A stretch of 64,000 bases of DNA from Azolla caroliniana (Eukaryota; Polypodiophyta). How positions within the stretch are numbered: position 1 is the stretch's first letter; the number at the start of each line of letters is the position of its first letter. The notes under the pieces are model-generated. The model ran no database searches. It was given only the letters and a program-made list of their open reading frames with translations, and had not been told where the DNA came from. Shown piece by piece: positions 20,478 through 31,171 of this stretch. The stretch is from NCBI GenBank assembly GCA_043228905.1, contig JBHGNT010000006.1, forward strand, positions 12,090,001-12,154,000, in the 5' to 3' direction. Made by a program: the position numbers and the translations under genes.

Positions 20478-22335
20478 TTGAGTCAGTATGACCAGTCCAA
20501 TGAAGAGCCTCCGAGTAGTGGAGACTCGGCTATGCATTCCCCACGCAAGAAGCCGAGGAGACGGCTTACGCACAAAGAGAAAGGGAAGAAGACGGTGTCG
20601 GATTCCGGCACGGATAGGAACGAGTCAGACCGACGCGAGTCCGACTCCGAGGGAAGCGGTGATGGGTCATCAAGAGAGAAGTCCGCGATGGCTGAGAAGA
20701 CCTCGACATCGGCTAATGACCGATTACGCCGATCTACCCGCCAGAAGAACCCAGTTGTGCGGTTCGGATACAACAAGTACATGGTGCATCATTATGCGTA
20801 CATGACCCGTGTAGCGGAAGTGCGTGAGCCGGAGAGCTACGCAGAAGCGGCGAAGGACGTGAATTGGCGCGCCGTGATGGAGGAAGAGATGCACGCATTG
20901 GCGGAAAATAAAACCTGGGACCTGGTTGACACACCGAAGGGTGTGAAGCCGATCGGATGTAGGTGGGCGTACAACGTCAAGTACAACACCGACGGCTCAG
21001 TCAACCGATACAAGGCCTGGGTAGTGGCAAAAGGCTACATGTAGATTACGGTGAGATGTTTTGCTCGCGGTAGCCGCGACCAAGGGGTGCCAGTTACATC
21101 AGATGGATGTAAAGAATGCGTTCCTGCAAGGTGACCTTGAGGACCAAGTGTACATGGTTCAACCCCCCGGATTTCACTTCGGAACGAACACTTTAGCTGT
21201 GTGCCGATTGAAGAAGTCCCTTTATGGACTAAAGCAAGCTCCGCGTGCCTGGAACGCGAAGATCACGCATCTTCTACGTCGGTTGGGCTTTGCGACGTCA
21301 AAATCGGACTCCTCACTGTTCGTTCGGAAAGGTCGACTCGATCCGGTCAGTATTTTACTCTATGTTGATGACTTGGTCATCACCAGCGCCGACCTAGGTG
21401 AAATCAACCGCGTGAAGCTCCAGCTTGCTGCATCATTCGACATGAAGGATCTGGGGGACCTTCATTACTTCCTCGGGATCGAAGTGATCCGCACCCCCGA
21501 AGGCATACTGATCAGCCAATGTCATTACGCCCTGAATATGCTCTTTAAATTCAGGATGGTAGACTGTAAGTTCGTCTCAACTCCTCTTGATAGAACCGTC
21601 AAGCTTCGCCCCAATTTCGGCAAGGTATGCGACCCGACGAGGTTCCGATAGATTGTCGGAAGCCTTATCTACTTGACAATCACCCGACCCAACCTCAGTT
21701 ATCCGGTCGGGGTGATCAGTTAGTTCATGGCGCGACCTACCGAGGAGCACCTTCAGTGTGTGCAACGCGTATTGCGGTACGTAAGCAGCACTAAGGACTA
21801 CGGACTGCTATATCGGACCAGTACAACCCTGCAGTTGGTCGGCTACACCGATGCCGACTAGGCCGGCAACTTCGCCGATCACCGATCCACATCCGGATAC
21901 GCGTTCTCTCTTGGGAGTGCCGTGATAGCGTGGAGCAATAAGAAGTAGCCGACAGTTGCACTGTCGAGCACCAAAGTTGAGTACCGAGGAGCGGCTGTCG
22001 CGACATGCGAAGCCATATGGTTGAAGCAGCTACTTAAGGATCTCCAGGTGGAGATGTCCGAACCGACGACGATCTACTAAGACAACCTCAACATCATCCA
22101 GTTCGCGAAGAACCTCGTCTTCCACGCACAGACCAAGCACATTCAAGTGCACTACCATTTTTTCCGTGAGCATGTCCTTTCTGGTGAAGTCGAACTTCAG
22201 TATGTTCCGACGGATCGGCAGACCGCCGACATCTTCACCAAGCCTCTTGGTCTGGACAAGTTGTGGCAATTCTCGGGTGCACTTGGGTTGCGTCACCTTG
22301 ACGTGCCTAACTTGAGGGGGAGAGACATCTCAGAT
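20478..22335 (+). pseudogene. Copia-C linker, reverse transcriptase and RNase H
   Basis: The charged linker is followed by the RT start (ENKTWDLVDTPKGVKPIGCRWAYNVKYN), [34 protein letters not shown], the catalytic ILLYVDDLVIT, KDLGDLHYFLGIEV and, after a stop at 21649, SLIYLTITRPNLSYPVGV. RNase H follows: GYTDAD, STSGYAFSLGSAVIAWSNKK, ALSSTKVEYRG (usually STxAEY), and TKHIQVHYHF...DIFTKPL. Stops at 21042, 21649, 21721, 21860, 21948 and 22078 disable it. Motifs are typical for a plant copia element. Confidence 0.88.
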
Positions 22336-22835
22336 GACCACAGAAGGGAGCGGAAAAGACCGTGGCGCCGAATCGGATGACGAATTCGACTTCGGATCGC
22401 CTGAAGAAGCCAAGGGCGGATCCGCGGAAGAGTCTGAAAGCGGACATAAGAAAGAGCCGAAGCCAACCAAAGCGTGGGGGAGACGGGGGAGACGAAGCCA
22501 TCAATGGCGAGAAGACCGAAGACGAGTTGGAGACAGCCAACTCGGACGAGAGCGAAAACCGATCGGAGGTAGCCGAGTCGGTTCAGATGTTTGATTCAGA
22601 TACACTGAATCAATTGAGGGCCAAGCGGAAAAGAAGGCAGCAGGAGAAGCACCAACACCACGACAGCATGGGAGTTGTGAAGGGACGTGGGAGCAGACAA
22701 GCCGACCAGAAGGGTCGACGGGCGCGGAGTCGAACAGGCCGAGGAGCGCGAGCGAGGCGTGGAGCCAGGAGGAACCGGGACGGTGATCCGGAAGATTCCG
22801 AAGAGCCTCAAGTTGTGCTTGAGGGGGAGTGTTGA
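22336..22835 (+). other. Charged ORF between Copia-C pol and 3' LTR
   Basis: An open frame from the ATG at 22377 to a stop three bases into the LTR (about 150 residues). It is very rich in K, R, E, D and S, with DELETANSDESENRSEV, SVQMFDSDTLNQLRAKRKRR and an arginine-rich tail. No domain is recognised and there is no signal peptide or membrane segment, so it is not an obvious envelope. Copia-B has the related stretch DELETVNSDKSKNESET...MFDSRELNRLAKQ at the same place (62100-62600), showing the ORF belongs to the family. The polypurine tract GAGGGGGAG at 22821-22829 overlaps its end. Confidence 0.55.
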
Positions 22836-23284
22836 GAGACAAGCTCAACATCAGCTGGATCGGTTGAGCAAGCCGAGGACCGGATCGATTGGGACCGATC
22901 GGTTAGGCTGGACCAGTGCGTAAAACGGATGCGTAAACCGGTACGCAAACCGGTGCGTAACGAGAGGCCGTATCGGTGTGTAGACCAAAAGGCCGTTAGA
23001 AAGATATTCCTCGTAAGGAATAGTTTTGGGAGTAAGTGTCGAGGCTCATTTATGAGCAGTCAAGTACTGTCAATATTTGTGTCAGCCCGATTGTGAGGGC
23101 TTGTATAAAAGTGCTCACTGAGCACATCCTATGTACAGATTGAGTATTATTTTTTGAATTAAGTTCTACTGTTTACTCTCTCTCTGTCTCTCCTGTGCGT
23201 ACTATGCAAACCTAAGCTTTCCATTAAACCCGCGTTTTCTGTTGCTCAGATTTCCTATATTGCTTCCGCACGCCATTCTTTTCA
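22830..23284 (+). repeat. Copia-C 3' LTR
   Basis: 455 bp, TGTTGAGAGAC to ...CATTCTTTTCA, followed by the AAATC duplication at 23285-23289. It keeps a ~32-bp block missing from the 5' copy. Confidence 0.9.
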
Positions 23285-23900
23285 AAATCCTTCCTAGATT
23301 CTTTCCCTAAGCTATGCCTATTTCTTTCATGGTTTGGTCGTACAGTGAGGAATTAAATTGAGCTTGTCCCATCTTGACTTCGTATCTGCGCATATGACAA
23401 ACCATTATCAAGTACCTTTGTCTCCATCCAGGATGCGGTAATGTAAGGCTCACCAAGGATGACAGGATGTGATGTTGATTCCTACACAAAAAAGTGTTGA
23501 TCATGCTCAACATCACCAATAGTTACCTTAACATTAGGGCAGGCCCCATGAAGCTCTTCAGTCACCCTGGTTGCCGCTCGAATCTTCCACCCATGCCTAC
23601 TATTAATGGGCCAACAACCTTTCCAATAGAAGTTAAGAGACACGAGGTTGATCTCCGATCCATGATCAATGAACGCGACCACCGGATCTTTCAAATCTCC
23701 CATCCGCACCGGTGTCTCGGTAGTGGCCCTAGCCCAATGTGGCCTTGCGAAATAGCTATCCACAAATTCTTGTTCAATTTCGAGACCTTCTGGTGTGATA
23801 GCACTCGTCGAGGCATTTGCCAGTTTGGTTCCTTCTTCGGTTGTCGTTAGTCTCTTCCTTTTTATTAAGTCGATGATGACATCATGAAATTCTTTCTTTC
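23285..23900 (-). pseudogene. Gypsy-A Gag-Pro C-terminal part with DHG protease
   Basis: The minus strand from 23900 continues the Gag-Pro frame cut by Copia-D: KKEFHDVIIDLIKRKRL, FARPHWARATTETPVRMGD, then the protease AFIDHGSEINLVS (DHG codons at 23659-23667), WKIRAATRVTEELHGACPNVKVTIGDVE and DQHFFV, ending near the GAT-TTT-TAA site. In H and I the same block is intact. It would process the polyprotein. One or more frameshifts follow DQHFFV. Confidence 0.85.
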
Positions 23901-23961
23901 TGTAAAGAAAGGAGAGTGATTGTAAAGAAAGGAGAGTGATTGTATGTGTGTGCATGTATGC

Positions 23962-24022
<61 letters not shown>

Positions 24023-24197
24023 CTTAAACAAGAAGACTGTATATTATCATCCAACAATAACAAAGTTACAAGAAGTTTGTTTAAATACCAACTAGACTAG
24101 GGCAAGGGCCCTTTCTACTATTTACAAAACTACCATGGTATGTCCATGAGCTAGTGTGAAACCTATTTCTATGGGAAGTTGAGTTCGATTCTCAACA
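23901..24197 (-). repeat. Copia-D 3' LTR
   Basis: Contains (GA)n at 23966-24019 and 'ctcttaaacaagaagactgtatattatcatccaaca'. The first 20 bases on the plus strand are duplicated (23901-23920 and 23921-23940). The sense-strand tip is TGTTGAGAATCGAAC, with a GTTGAG/CTCAAC stem and a B-box-like GTTCGATTC on the plus strand. Confidence 0.9.
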
Positions 24198-26373
24198 CGC
24201 CCCTTCGAACACAACTTTCAGATTGTTCGGCTTTCGCGTACTTCTTGCTCAGCTTCGATCAATCGATCGGTTCACTATCTTCGGAATGCTTCGAACTTCG
24301 ATTGTTCGGCTTTTCGGTTGCGATTGATCGGGTCACTTTTCTGTTCTCCCCCTCAAGCGCAGCTGGCCGGGAGTAGATAGGCCAAGATTCGACTTGAACT
24401 GCCGCAACTTGTCGTTACCTAGGGCTTTCGTGAAAATATCGACTACCTGTAGATTCATGTTGATGTGGTGTAAGTCTATATCTCCGCCCGGCACGCGTTC
24501 GCGGATGAAGTGGTAGTGCACTTCGACATGCTTGGTCCGCGAGTGGAATACAGGCTTTCGCGCTAGGTAGATACTGCTCATGTTGTCGCAATATAGATGA
24601 ATCGGATCCTTGATGGGTACGCCCAGATCCTTCAATATACGCTTGAGCCATACAACTTCGCACGCGGCGACCGTCGTGCCCCTGTATTCCGCCTCCATGA
24701 GATTGCTCCGTTGCCGAGGGAGAAGATGAATCCTGATGTTGACCATCTATCCGCTTTATAACTTGCCCAGTCTGCGTCTGTGTACCCTTCAAGTCAAACT
24801 ATCATATTTGACCTGTATCTAATGTTGTAATCCATTGTACCATTGGCGTACTGAAGTACCCTCTTAACGCAATCAAGATGAAGGTTTCACGGATTCTGCA
24901 TGAATTGGCTGAGTAGGCCGACCGAATAGCTGAGGTTGGGTCGCGTAATGGTTAGGTAGATGAGGATGTCTATCAATTGGCGATACTGAGTTGGCTCCCA
25001 CTCGGTTGTGCTAGAATCAACAACCAGCTTCAGATTACAGTCAAGCGGGGTGGACACAAGTTTCACGCCGTCATCCCGAACTTGTAGAGTAAGTTGAGGA
25101 CATAGTGTCATTGTGAGATCATTCTCCCGTCTGGTTTCTGAATTACTTCGACGCCTAAGAAGTAATGGAGCTTGTGTAGGTCTTTCATTTCAAATCTGCC
25201 GAAGAGAAGTCATTTGACCTTGATAATCTCAGCAAGCCGCTTTCCTCCGATGACCCAATCATCCACGTATAGGATGATGACAATTGGGCTATCTGACTCG
25301 TTTCAGATGTACAGAGAGTTATCAAATTTTGACATTTGAAATCTGATTTGATGAAGATAATGCGTGATCTTCGAATGCCATGCACATAGTGCTTGTTTGA
25401 GGTCGTAGAGTGGCTTCTTGAGTTGGCATACAACGTTTGGATGATTGCACGATTCAAAGACAGATGGTTGGATCATGTACACTTCCTCCTCTAATTCCCC
25501 TTGGAGGAAGGCATTCTTCACGTCCATCTGATGAAGATACCACCCTTTTGCTGTTGCGATTGCAACCACAATTCTCACAGTTGTCATCTTTGCCACTGGA
25601 GCAAAGGTCCCTTCGCAGTCAACTCCGTGCATTTGTGCGTATCCTTTCGCAACGAGTTGTGTTTTGAAACGATTTATGGAGTTGTCGGCATTGTGTTTCA
25701 CTTTGTAAATTCATCGACAACCAATTGCTTTCTTGTGCAGAATGTGAGGAACGAGATCCCATGTCTCGTTTTTGCATAGGTCTTGCATTTCTTCATTCAT
25801 TGTGTTGACCCATTGCGGATCCTTGACGGCTTTGGCAAGGGTTTCCGGCTCCGGTACTGATGCTACCTTCATTATAAAGGCGTAATGATATGTCATGTAC
25901 TCATTGTCGCCGTAACGGCTTACAGGGTTCTTCTCTCGGTGGACCGGCGTACCTTTTCATTCCCGAATACTAAGGCTTTCTTGGCTCCATTTTTCTAGAT
26001 GTCGAGGCCTTACAAACTCACTATCGAGGGAGTGAGTCGATTTGTTGCCGTCGAAGTGATCGTCTTCATACTCTACCATTTTCGCATTCCCTTTGTCCAA
26101 CATCGGACTCAGACGAGATGTGCCTTGATCACTTGGAGGTTCTTGTGCTTTGATTGGACTTTCATCGAATATGCGTGTAAGTCAGTCTTTGGCTTCTGCC
26201 TCTATTTCGGCGTATTCCGGGTTAGGCAAAGTCGGAGTCGAAGTTATCTCTAGTGCGTACCAGGATGTGGACTTGTCGAAAATGACATCTCGACTTGTTC
26301 GAACTTTTCAGGTAGATGGATTGTAGCATTTGTACGCCTTTTGTTCGAGCGAGTACCCCACAAGGATACATTT
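24198..26373 (-). pseudogene. Copia-D RT and RNase H
   Basis: On the minus strand: linker end and EPETLAKAVKDPQWVNTMNEEMQ, ETWDLVPH, KPIGCR-like start, [69 protein letters not shown], the catalytic LYVDDWVIGG, ILIYLTITRPNLSYSVGLLSQFMQNP, and RNase H with STAEQS-type decay, YCDNMSSIYLARKPVFHSRTKHVEVHYHFIRE and DIFTKALGNDKL. Several frameshifts separate the pieces. Upstream it joins the integrase end, where a solo LTR sits at 26374. Confidence 0.85.
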
Positions 26374-27097
26374 TGTTGGGATTTTCGGTCCCTCCGGATG
26401 GGATGTCCGGATGACGAAGACCCCGGCTACGGAGCCGGATGATGAAGACCCCGGTTACGGAGCCGGATGACGAAGACCCCGGCTACGGAGCCGGATGACG
26501 AAGACCCCGGCTACGGAGCCGGATGACGAAGACCCCGGTTACGGAGCCGGATGATGAAGACCCCGGCTACGGAGCCGGATGACGAAGACCCCGGTTACGG
26601 AGCCGGATGATGAATGTACCCGGAGAGAGATCCGGATGCGGGAACATATTTGTGAATATGTTTGCCAAGGGCCCTTGAGGCTGTATTTGTAAATAGCCCG
26701 AAAGTCATATGTGTATAAATATGACTTAGGGCAAACTGTTTAAAGTTGTTGTTGCTCATTTTCTGTTTTCCCATTTCTGGAGGGAGCGAAGTGAGAGCAG
26801 CCGAGAGAGAGAGCGAGAGAGAGAGGGAGAGGTCGACGCCTCTGTGTAATACCGCCGCCTGTGGCGAGGATAGCGAGCTCAAGGTCGTCACCTTGCAGCT
26901 CGCCATTGTATATTTCTCTGTGCATAGTTTTGGTTTGGAGTCTTGCACTCCCGTGGTTTTTCCCGTATAGGGTTTTCCACGTTAATCCGTGTGTTATAGT
27001 GTCTTTCTCTGTGTTCCCTATTTTCTGCTGCATTGATTCGTGATTTCTCGGTTGTGGCCGAGTGGCGAAGACGAACCGGAGCGTGAATTTTTCAACA
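26374..27097 (+). repeat. Solo LTR of copia family K
   Basis: TGTTGGGATTTTCGG to ...TTTTTCAACA, flanked by CATTT (26369-26373 and 27098-27102), inside Copia-D integrase codons SEKC-ILVGYS. Related to the LTR at 59804-60438: both have GGTCCCTCCGGATGGG, 'catttgtaaatagcc', TATAAATATGACTTAGGGCAAACT and the late motif 'tcggttgtggccgag'. A 28-bp minisatellite fills U3. The internal part was removed by LTR-LTR recombination. Confidence 0.9.
26404..26615 (+). repeat. 28-bp minisatellite in the solo LTR U3
   Basis: About seven and a half copies of CCGGATGAYGAAGACCCCGG followed by YTACGGAG, differing mainly at two C/T positions. The related LTR at 59804 has three diverged units of similar length (59892-59993), so the array is a family trait that varies in copy number. 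Confidence 0.85.
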
Positions 27098-27766
27098 CAT
27101 TTCTCCGACTTCGGGTCGAGCTTTTGTTGTGTATCATCGGGAATATGCACATAAGCGATTGAGCCGAAAATACCAACATGTGATAAGTCTGGCGTCTTAC
27201 CAAGAAACTTCTCATGGGGGATTGCGTTGTGTACTCCCGAGATTGTGCACCTGTTCATGAGGTTAATGACCGTGTTCGCCGCTTCTGCCCAATATGATTT
27301 TGGCAGGTTCTTCTCATTAATCATTGCCCGTGCTACCTCTCCTATGTGTCAGTTCTTCCGCTCGGCTACACCATTTTGTTGAGGTGTGTGATGGCATGAA
27401 AATTCTCATCAGACTCCTTCCTTCTAGAGATACGCCATAAACTCATCCAAAAAATATTCTTTGCCTCCATCTGATCGAAGGCAGAGTCCGTGCCGACCTG
27501 TAGTTTTTTCGACTTTGGCCTTGAACCTCTGGAAGTGTCCAAACACTTCGCTCTTTTGTCTCATCGGATAGATCCAGGTGTGCCTGGAGAAATCGTCGAT
27601 GAACATGATGTAGTATTGGCATACGCCGAGTGTGGTTGTCTGGATCGGTCCCCATACATCTGAATGTACAACATCCAGGATCCCTTTGCTCACATTCCGC
27701 CCTTTCAACGATGGATGTTTGCGTTGCTTTCCGAATTGGCATACTATCATGATGTTTTCGACACAT
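27098..27766 (-). pseudogene. Copia-D integrase
   Basis: On the minus strand: CQFGKQRKHPSLKGR (end of the zinc finger), VHSDVWGPIQT, MFIDDFSRHTWIYPM, LRSDGGKEYF, then a gap with stops (HTPQQNGVAERKN-like sequence is recognisable on the plus strand as its complement), MINEKNLPKSYWAEAANTVINLMNR, PHEKFLGKTPDLSHVGIFGSIAYVHIPD and LDPKSEKC. Catalytic D and D are kept. A stop and frameshifts near 27350-27420 disable it. The upstream end at 27766 abuts LTR-like DNA. Confidence 0.82.
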
Positions 27767-27774
27767 AGTGCAAA

Positions 27775-28440
27775 AACACCCTCAAAAGAGAATAAAATAG
27801 TGGTCCAAATAAACTAATTTTCTTAAGTCAACTATAGTAATAAATGAAAGGATAAAAAGTTAGAAGAAGTTTTCGAAAGTAGACAAAAATAGTGAAAAAG
27901 ATGGGAAAAGAGAAGCTAGTCGTGGATATGAGGAGCAAGGTCGAGTAAAAAGCTCATAATTTCCTCATCAAATGTCCAAATTAGAAAAGAATACCTAAAG
28001 AGCTAACCTAAAGAGCTTTCCTAGAATACCTTGGATGTGAAATTTGAGGCTAGAACAGAAATAGTGAGGAAAAGAAAAGTCGACTCATATAGACAAGCTT
28101 AATTTTAGGGGAAAAAGGCAAGCAATCCTAAACCTCTAAATAAGAGCCTATTCTAGTGAAGAAAGGATGGAAGGGAGAAGGAACACGGAAGCTCTACTCA
28201 ATTGGAAAGCGGAAGAAGAAGGATCAACAACATCGAGAGGCATTATCAACAAAGAAACTCCTTCTATACTCCACTCTCTTCTTTCCTCCACCTCTCTTCC
28301 CCCATTCCTTTATAAACAATCCTTCATATTCGCATCCAACCCATTATAACATGATTCTTATATTATAAAAGAATCTATCATATTGATATAAACTAATGTT
28401 TTCTTTCATCTACTTGTCTTATGTGTAAATCTTGATTGTG
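27775..28440 (+). repeat. LTR-like remnant related to elements F and G
   Basis: Contains 'gagtaaaaagctcataatttcctcat', close to 'gagcaaaaagctcataacttcttcat' of the F LTR, and a similar AT-rich and CT-rich layout ending near 'ttatcatcattt', like the F and G LTR ends. No primer site follows. It is probably an old LTR of that group left when Copia-D was partly deleted. Confidence 0.45.
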
Positions 28441-28479
28441 CTTATTTGTTATCATCATTTGTGCTTATTTGTTTGTGTG

Positions 28480-29370
28480 TCTTGTGACAAGGGAGCGTTT
28501 CGGGCTTGCCCATGCACCTCTCCTTTTACAAAGGCATTCAAACCTACGTGTCTTATACATTATCTTCGTTTGTGCTTATTTTTGTGTGTGTCATGTGACA
28601 AGGGAGCATTTCAGGCTTGTGCATGCACCTCTCCTTTCACAAAGGCATTCAAAATTACGTGTCTTCCGTGTTAGTGTAAATCTTGCTTGTGTGTTCGTGC
28701 GACTTGTGGCAAGGCAGCGTTCGGGCTTGCCCATGCACCTCTCCTTTCACAAAGGCATTTGAAATTGTGTCTCCCGTGTGTAAACCTTGCTTGTGTGTTC
28801 ATGTGACTGGTGGCAAGGGAGCGTTCGGGCTTGCCCATGCACCTGTCCTTTCACAAAGGCATTCGAAATTCTGTCTCCCGTGTGTAAACCTTGCTTGTGT
28901 GTTTGTGTGTCTTGTAACAAGGGACCCTTCGGATTTGCCCATTCGCCTCTCTTTCCACAAAGGCATTCGAAATTCTGTCTCCCGTGTGTAAACCTTGCTT
29001 GTGTGTTTGTGTGTCTTGTAACAAGGGACCCTTCGGATTTGCCCATTCGCCTCTCTTTCCACAAAGGCATTCGAAATTCTGTCTCTCGTGTGTGTAAGTA
29101 AGCCTTTTCCTTGTGTGTTCGCATGTCTTGTAACAAGGGAGCGTTCGGGCTTGCCCATGCACCTCTCTTTTCACAAAGGCATTCGAAACACTGTCTCTCG
29201 TGTGTGTAAGTAAGCCTTTCCCTTGTGTGTCCGTGTGTAAGCCTTCCTCACATGCATTCGTTCGCCTTGTGACTAGGGGTTGATTCGGGCTTGCGCATGC
29301 ACCTCTCATTTTCACAAACACGTTCTAATACTCGTGCCTTGTTTGTGTAAGCCTTCCTTGTGTTTTGCAT
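28480..29370 (+). repeat. ~105-bp tandem repeat array, eight units
   Basis: Units contain 'acaagggagcgttcgggctt', 'gcccatgcacctctcctttc' and 'acaaaggcattcgaaattct', then a GT-rich stretch. Spacings between the 'caaggg' motifs are about 100-140 bp. Open frames on both strands follow from the repeat. The array lies between the LTR-like remnant and Gypsy-J. Parent element unknown. Confidence 0.85.
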
Positions 29371-29451
29371 GTGAGCCCTATTTCCTTCCCGTCCATAACC
29401 CCAGCGGTTCCGCCTCACGATACACACATACGCTCATAATCTCCTTCGCGG

Positions 29452-30071
29452 TGTCATGAAGATTTCTGGCTATAGTGTGAAACCGGGGTGGAATAGGGCA
29501 AGTCAGTGGTGTGCAACATGTGCACATGTATAGTAGGAAAACGGTGTATAGAATAAGGGGGGAGTATTGATCCCACATTGTAACGTTCCTCCCTCCTTGG
29601 GCTATAAAAGGAAGGGAGGGATCTCTTGTATGGGGTTGCCCATTTTGAGTCGAAAGGGTATACCATTTTGTAGAGGGTCATTTTATTTCTAGGGTTAGTT
29701 CTTCTTGTTCTTCTTCTCTTTCTTGGGAAGTTGGACGCAGCAGCCATGGCGGCAAAGCTCTGTTAGGGTGAGCTTCTTTTCTTCTGAACGTAGCCCGGCT
29801 CGAAGCCGGGGTTGTACCTTTTCCCTTTTGTAATATATACACTTACATCTGTTTGTGCATATTGGTGTTTCTAGTGGTGTCGGGTGTATAGTCCTTTTCG
29901 TTTCCTGTGCATGAGAGTCAGCGTCGCGCGCATAAACACACTCTCTCTCTCGTGTTCTGTTGCCTCCGGGTCGTGTCTGGAGTCGGTTTTCTTGCCATCA
30001 TCCCTTTTCTCCCTCGTCGGAGACCCTCGTGGTCCCGCCCCTTCTACACGCACGCGCATAATAACGCAACA
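29452..30071 (+). repeat. Gypsy-J 5' LTR
   Basis: 620 bp, TGTCATGAAG to ...ACGCAACA. TATAAAA near 29603, a CT-repeat leader near 29940, and a U5 segment 'ctcgtggtcccgcccc' shared in form with LTRs of H and I. Matches 36750-37270. Confidence 0.9.
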
Positions 30072-30075
30072 TATT

Positions 30076-30093
30076 TGGTGAACCCGACGTGAA
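30076..30093 (+). other. Gypsy-J primer-binding site (tRNA-Trp type)
   Basis: TGGTGAACCCGACGTGAA, complementary to the 3' end of plant tRNA-Trp (CCA included) as I remember that tRNA. Four-base spacer after the LTR. Confidence 0.75.
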
Positions 30094-30110
30094 AGGGTGG
30101 CAAGGGAGAA

Positions 30111-31171
30111 TGGAGTTAGAAGAAGACGACTTCGCACAATCTTTTGTCGAAGCGGTGAGAGAGTTTGGACGAGCGACAACGAGAAGAGAGACGGTGCAGC
30201 AAGGTGTTGAGCGAGTGGTCGAAAGAGTCGGCCGTTTCAACGGGGACAGAGTCCCATTCTACTTGAAAGCCTACAACGCGGAAATGGAAGAACGAGACGT
30301 AGACGAGGCGTTGAGGCTGGAGTTCTTCTGCCAGGTCATCGCTGTCCGCATGCACGTGGAAGTGAAGGAGCTCTGAGAAGCTCATAGTTCGTGGGAGGCC
30401 TTCGAAGAGGCGCTCCTGCAGGCACATGGAGGACGGCAAAAGAGCTGGGGATGACGCGGCTTCGACTAGTGGGTGGCATTGGCGAAGACCCACCGGGGCG
30501 CAACGAAGGCGTTTCGAGAGTTCGAGCGACGGCTTGCTCGGCTCCTGGAGCGGGAGCAAGATTTGGTGGGGGTGGACAAAGTCCTATTGTTCATTAGGTC
30601 GATCGACCGAACGGAATGGAAGGCCATCGGGATTGAGCTCGATGATGATGACGGAGCGAATGACCTTACAGAGGACTAGTCGAAGGTTGGAAGGCTGTGC
30701 CAACGGCTAGATGACGAACAGGCCGAGAAGGCTAAGAGGAAGGCGCGCGGGAAGAGGTCAAATGGCAAAGAAAGTCGGCAAGGCTCAGCTTTGGGGCCGG
30801 GATTGTGAAGGCGTACGCAGCTCTCGAGGCGATGCTCGAGGAAGAGGAAAGATCAAGGCCGCAAACCGAAGCCGAGGAGACGGACCTGGCCCACGAGAAG
30901 GCAGAAGATCGGTACGATGGTACCACGGGAGAGGGTGCGAAACAAAACGCCCTCTCGGCTTGAGGAGATAGAACGGCCAAGGACAAGGCCGAGATACTGA
31001 TCGTAGATTCGGAACATCGGGACCGGCGGTTTTGGGCACGTCAGCCCGGAACTCCGGACATTGGAGAAGCAAGCCTAGGCAGGGCTTGGGCGATCGGTAA
31101 AGAGACGACCACCGACCATGAGGAGCCGGTGGCTACGAACAAGGGCGTAAATAGGACGGGAGATTCTACGT
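30111..31171 (+). pseudogene. Gypsy-J Gag-like ORF, broken
   Basis: Starts MELEEDDFAQSFVEAV and continues VERVVERVGRFNGDRVPFYLKAYNAEMEERDVDEALRLEFF...VEVKEL, then a stop at 30374-30376. The N-terminal domain matches Gag of H (VERVVDRVGRFNGNEIPKFLGAYKAEM). Further on another frame gives FREFERRLARLLEREQDLVGVDKVLLF, like the Gypsy-I Gag middle (EFDQKYNRLPSVEQRVLDGDKALLF). Stops and frameshifts follow. Gypsy-L is inserted at ACGT after 31171. Confidence 0.75.

Larger units (their letters stand above)
17593..23284 (+). mobile_element. Copia-C, nearly complete Ty1/copia element in Gypsy-A
   Basis: Two LTRs (17593-17998 and 22830-23284), initiator tRNA-Met primer site (17999-18010), gag, protease, integrase, RT, RNase H, a charged extra ORF and a polypurine tract. 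The TSD is AAATC (17588-17592 and 23285-23289). It is a sister of Copia-B with the same protein sequence style and the same extra region after pol. Pol is close to open but carries scattered stops, and the two LTRs differ by a ~32-bp deletion and several substitutions, so it is old. Confidence 0.92.

Noticed and set aside
22362-22835. Envelope protein of Copia-C
   Set aside because: Position fits, but there is no signal peptide, membrane segment or cysteine pattern; reported only as a charged ORF.
23482-24063. A protein starting with a long LSLSLSLS signal-like stretch
   Set aside because: The Ser-Leu run is the (GA)n tract of the Copia-D LTR read into the Gypsy-A protease frame.
28436-29321. 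Overlapping open frames of 60-156 residues on both strands
   Set aside because: They exist on both strands of a tandem array and repeat with its period; composition explains the openness.
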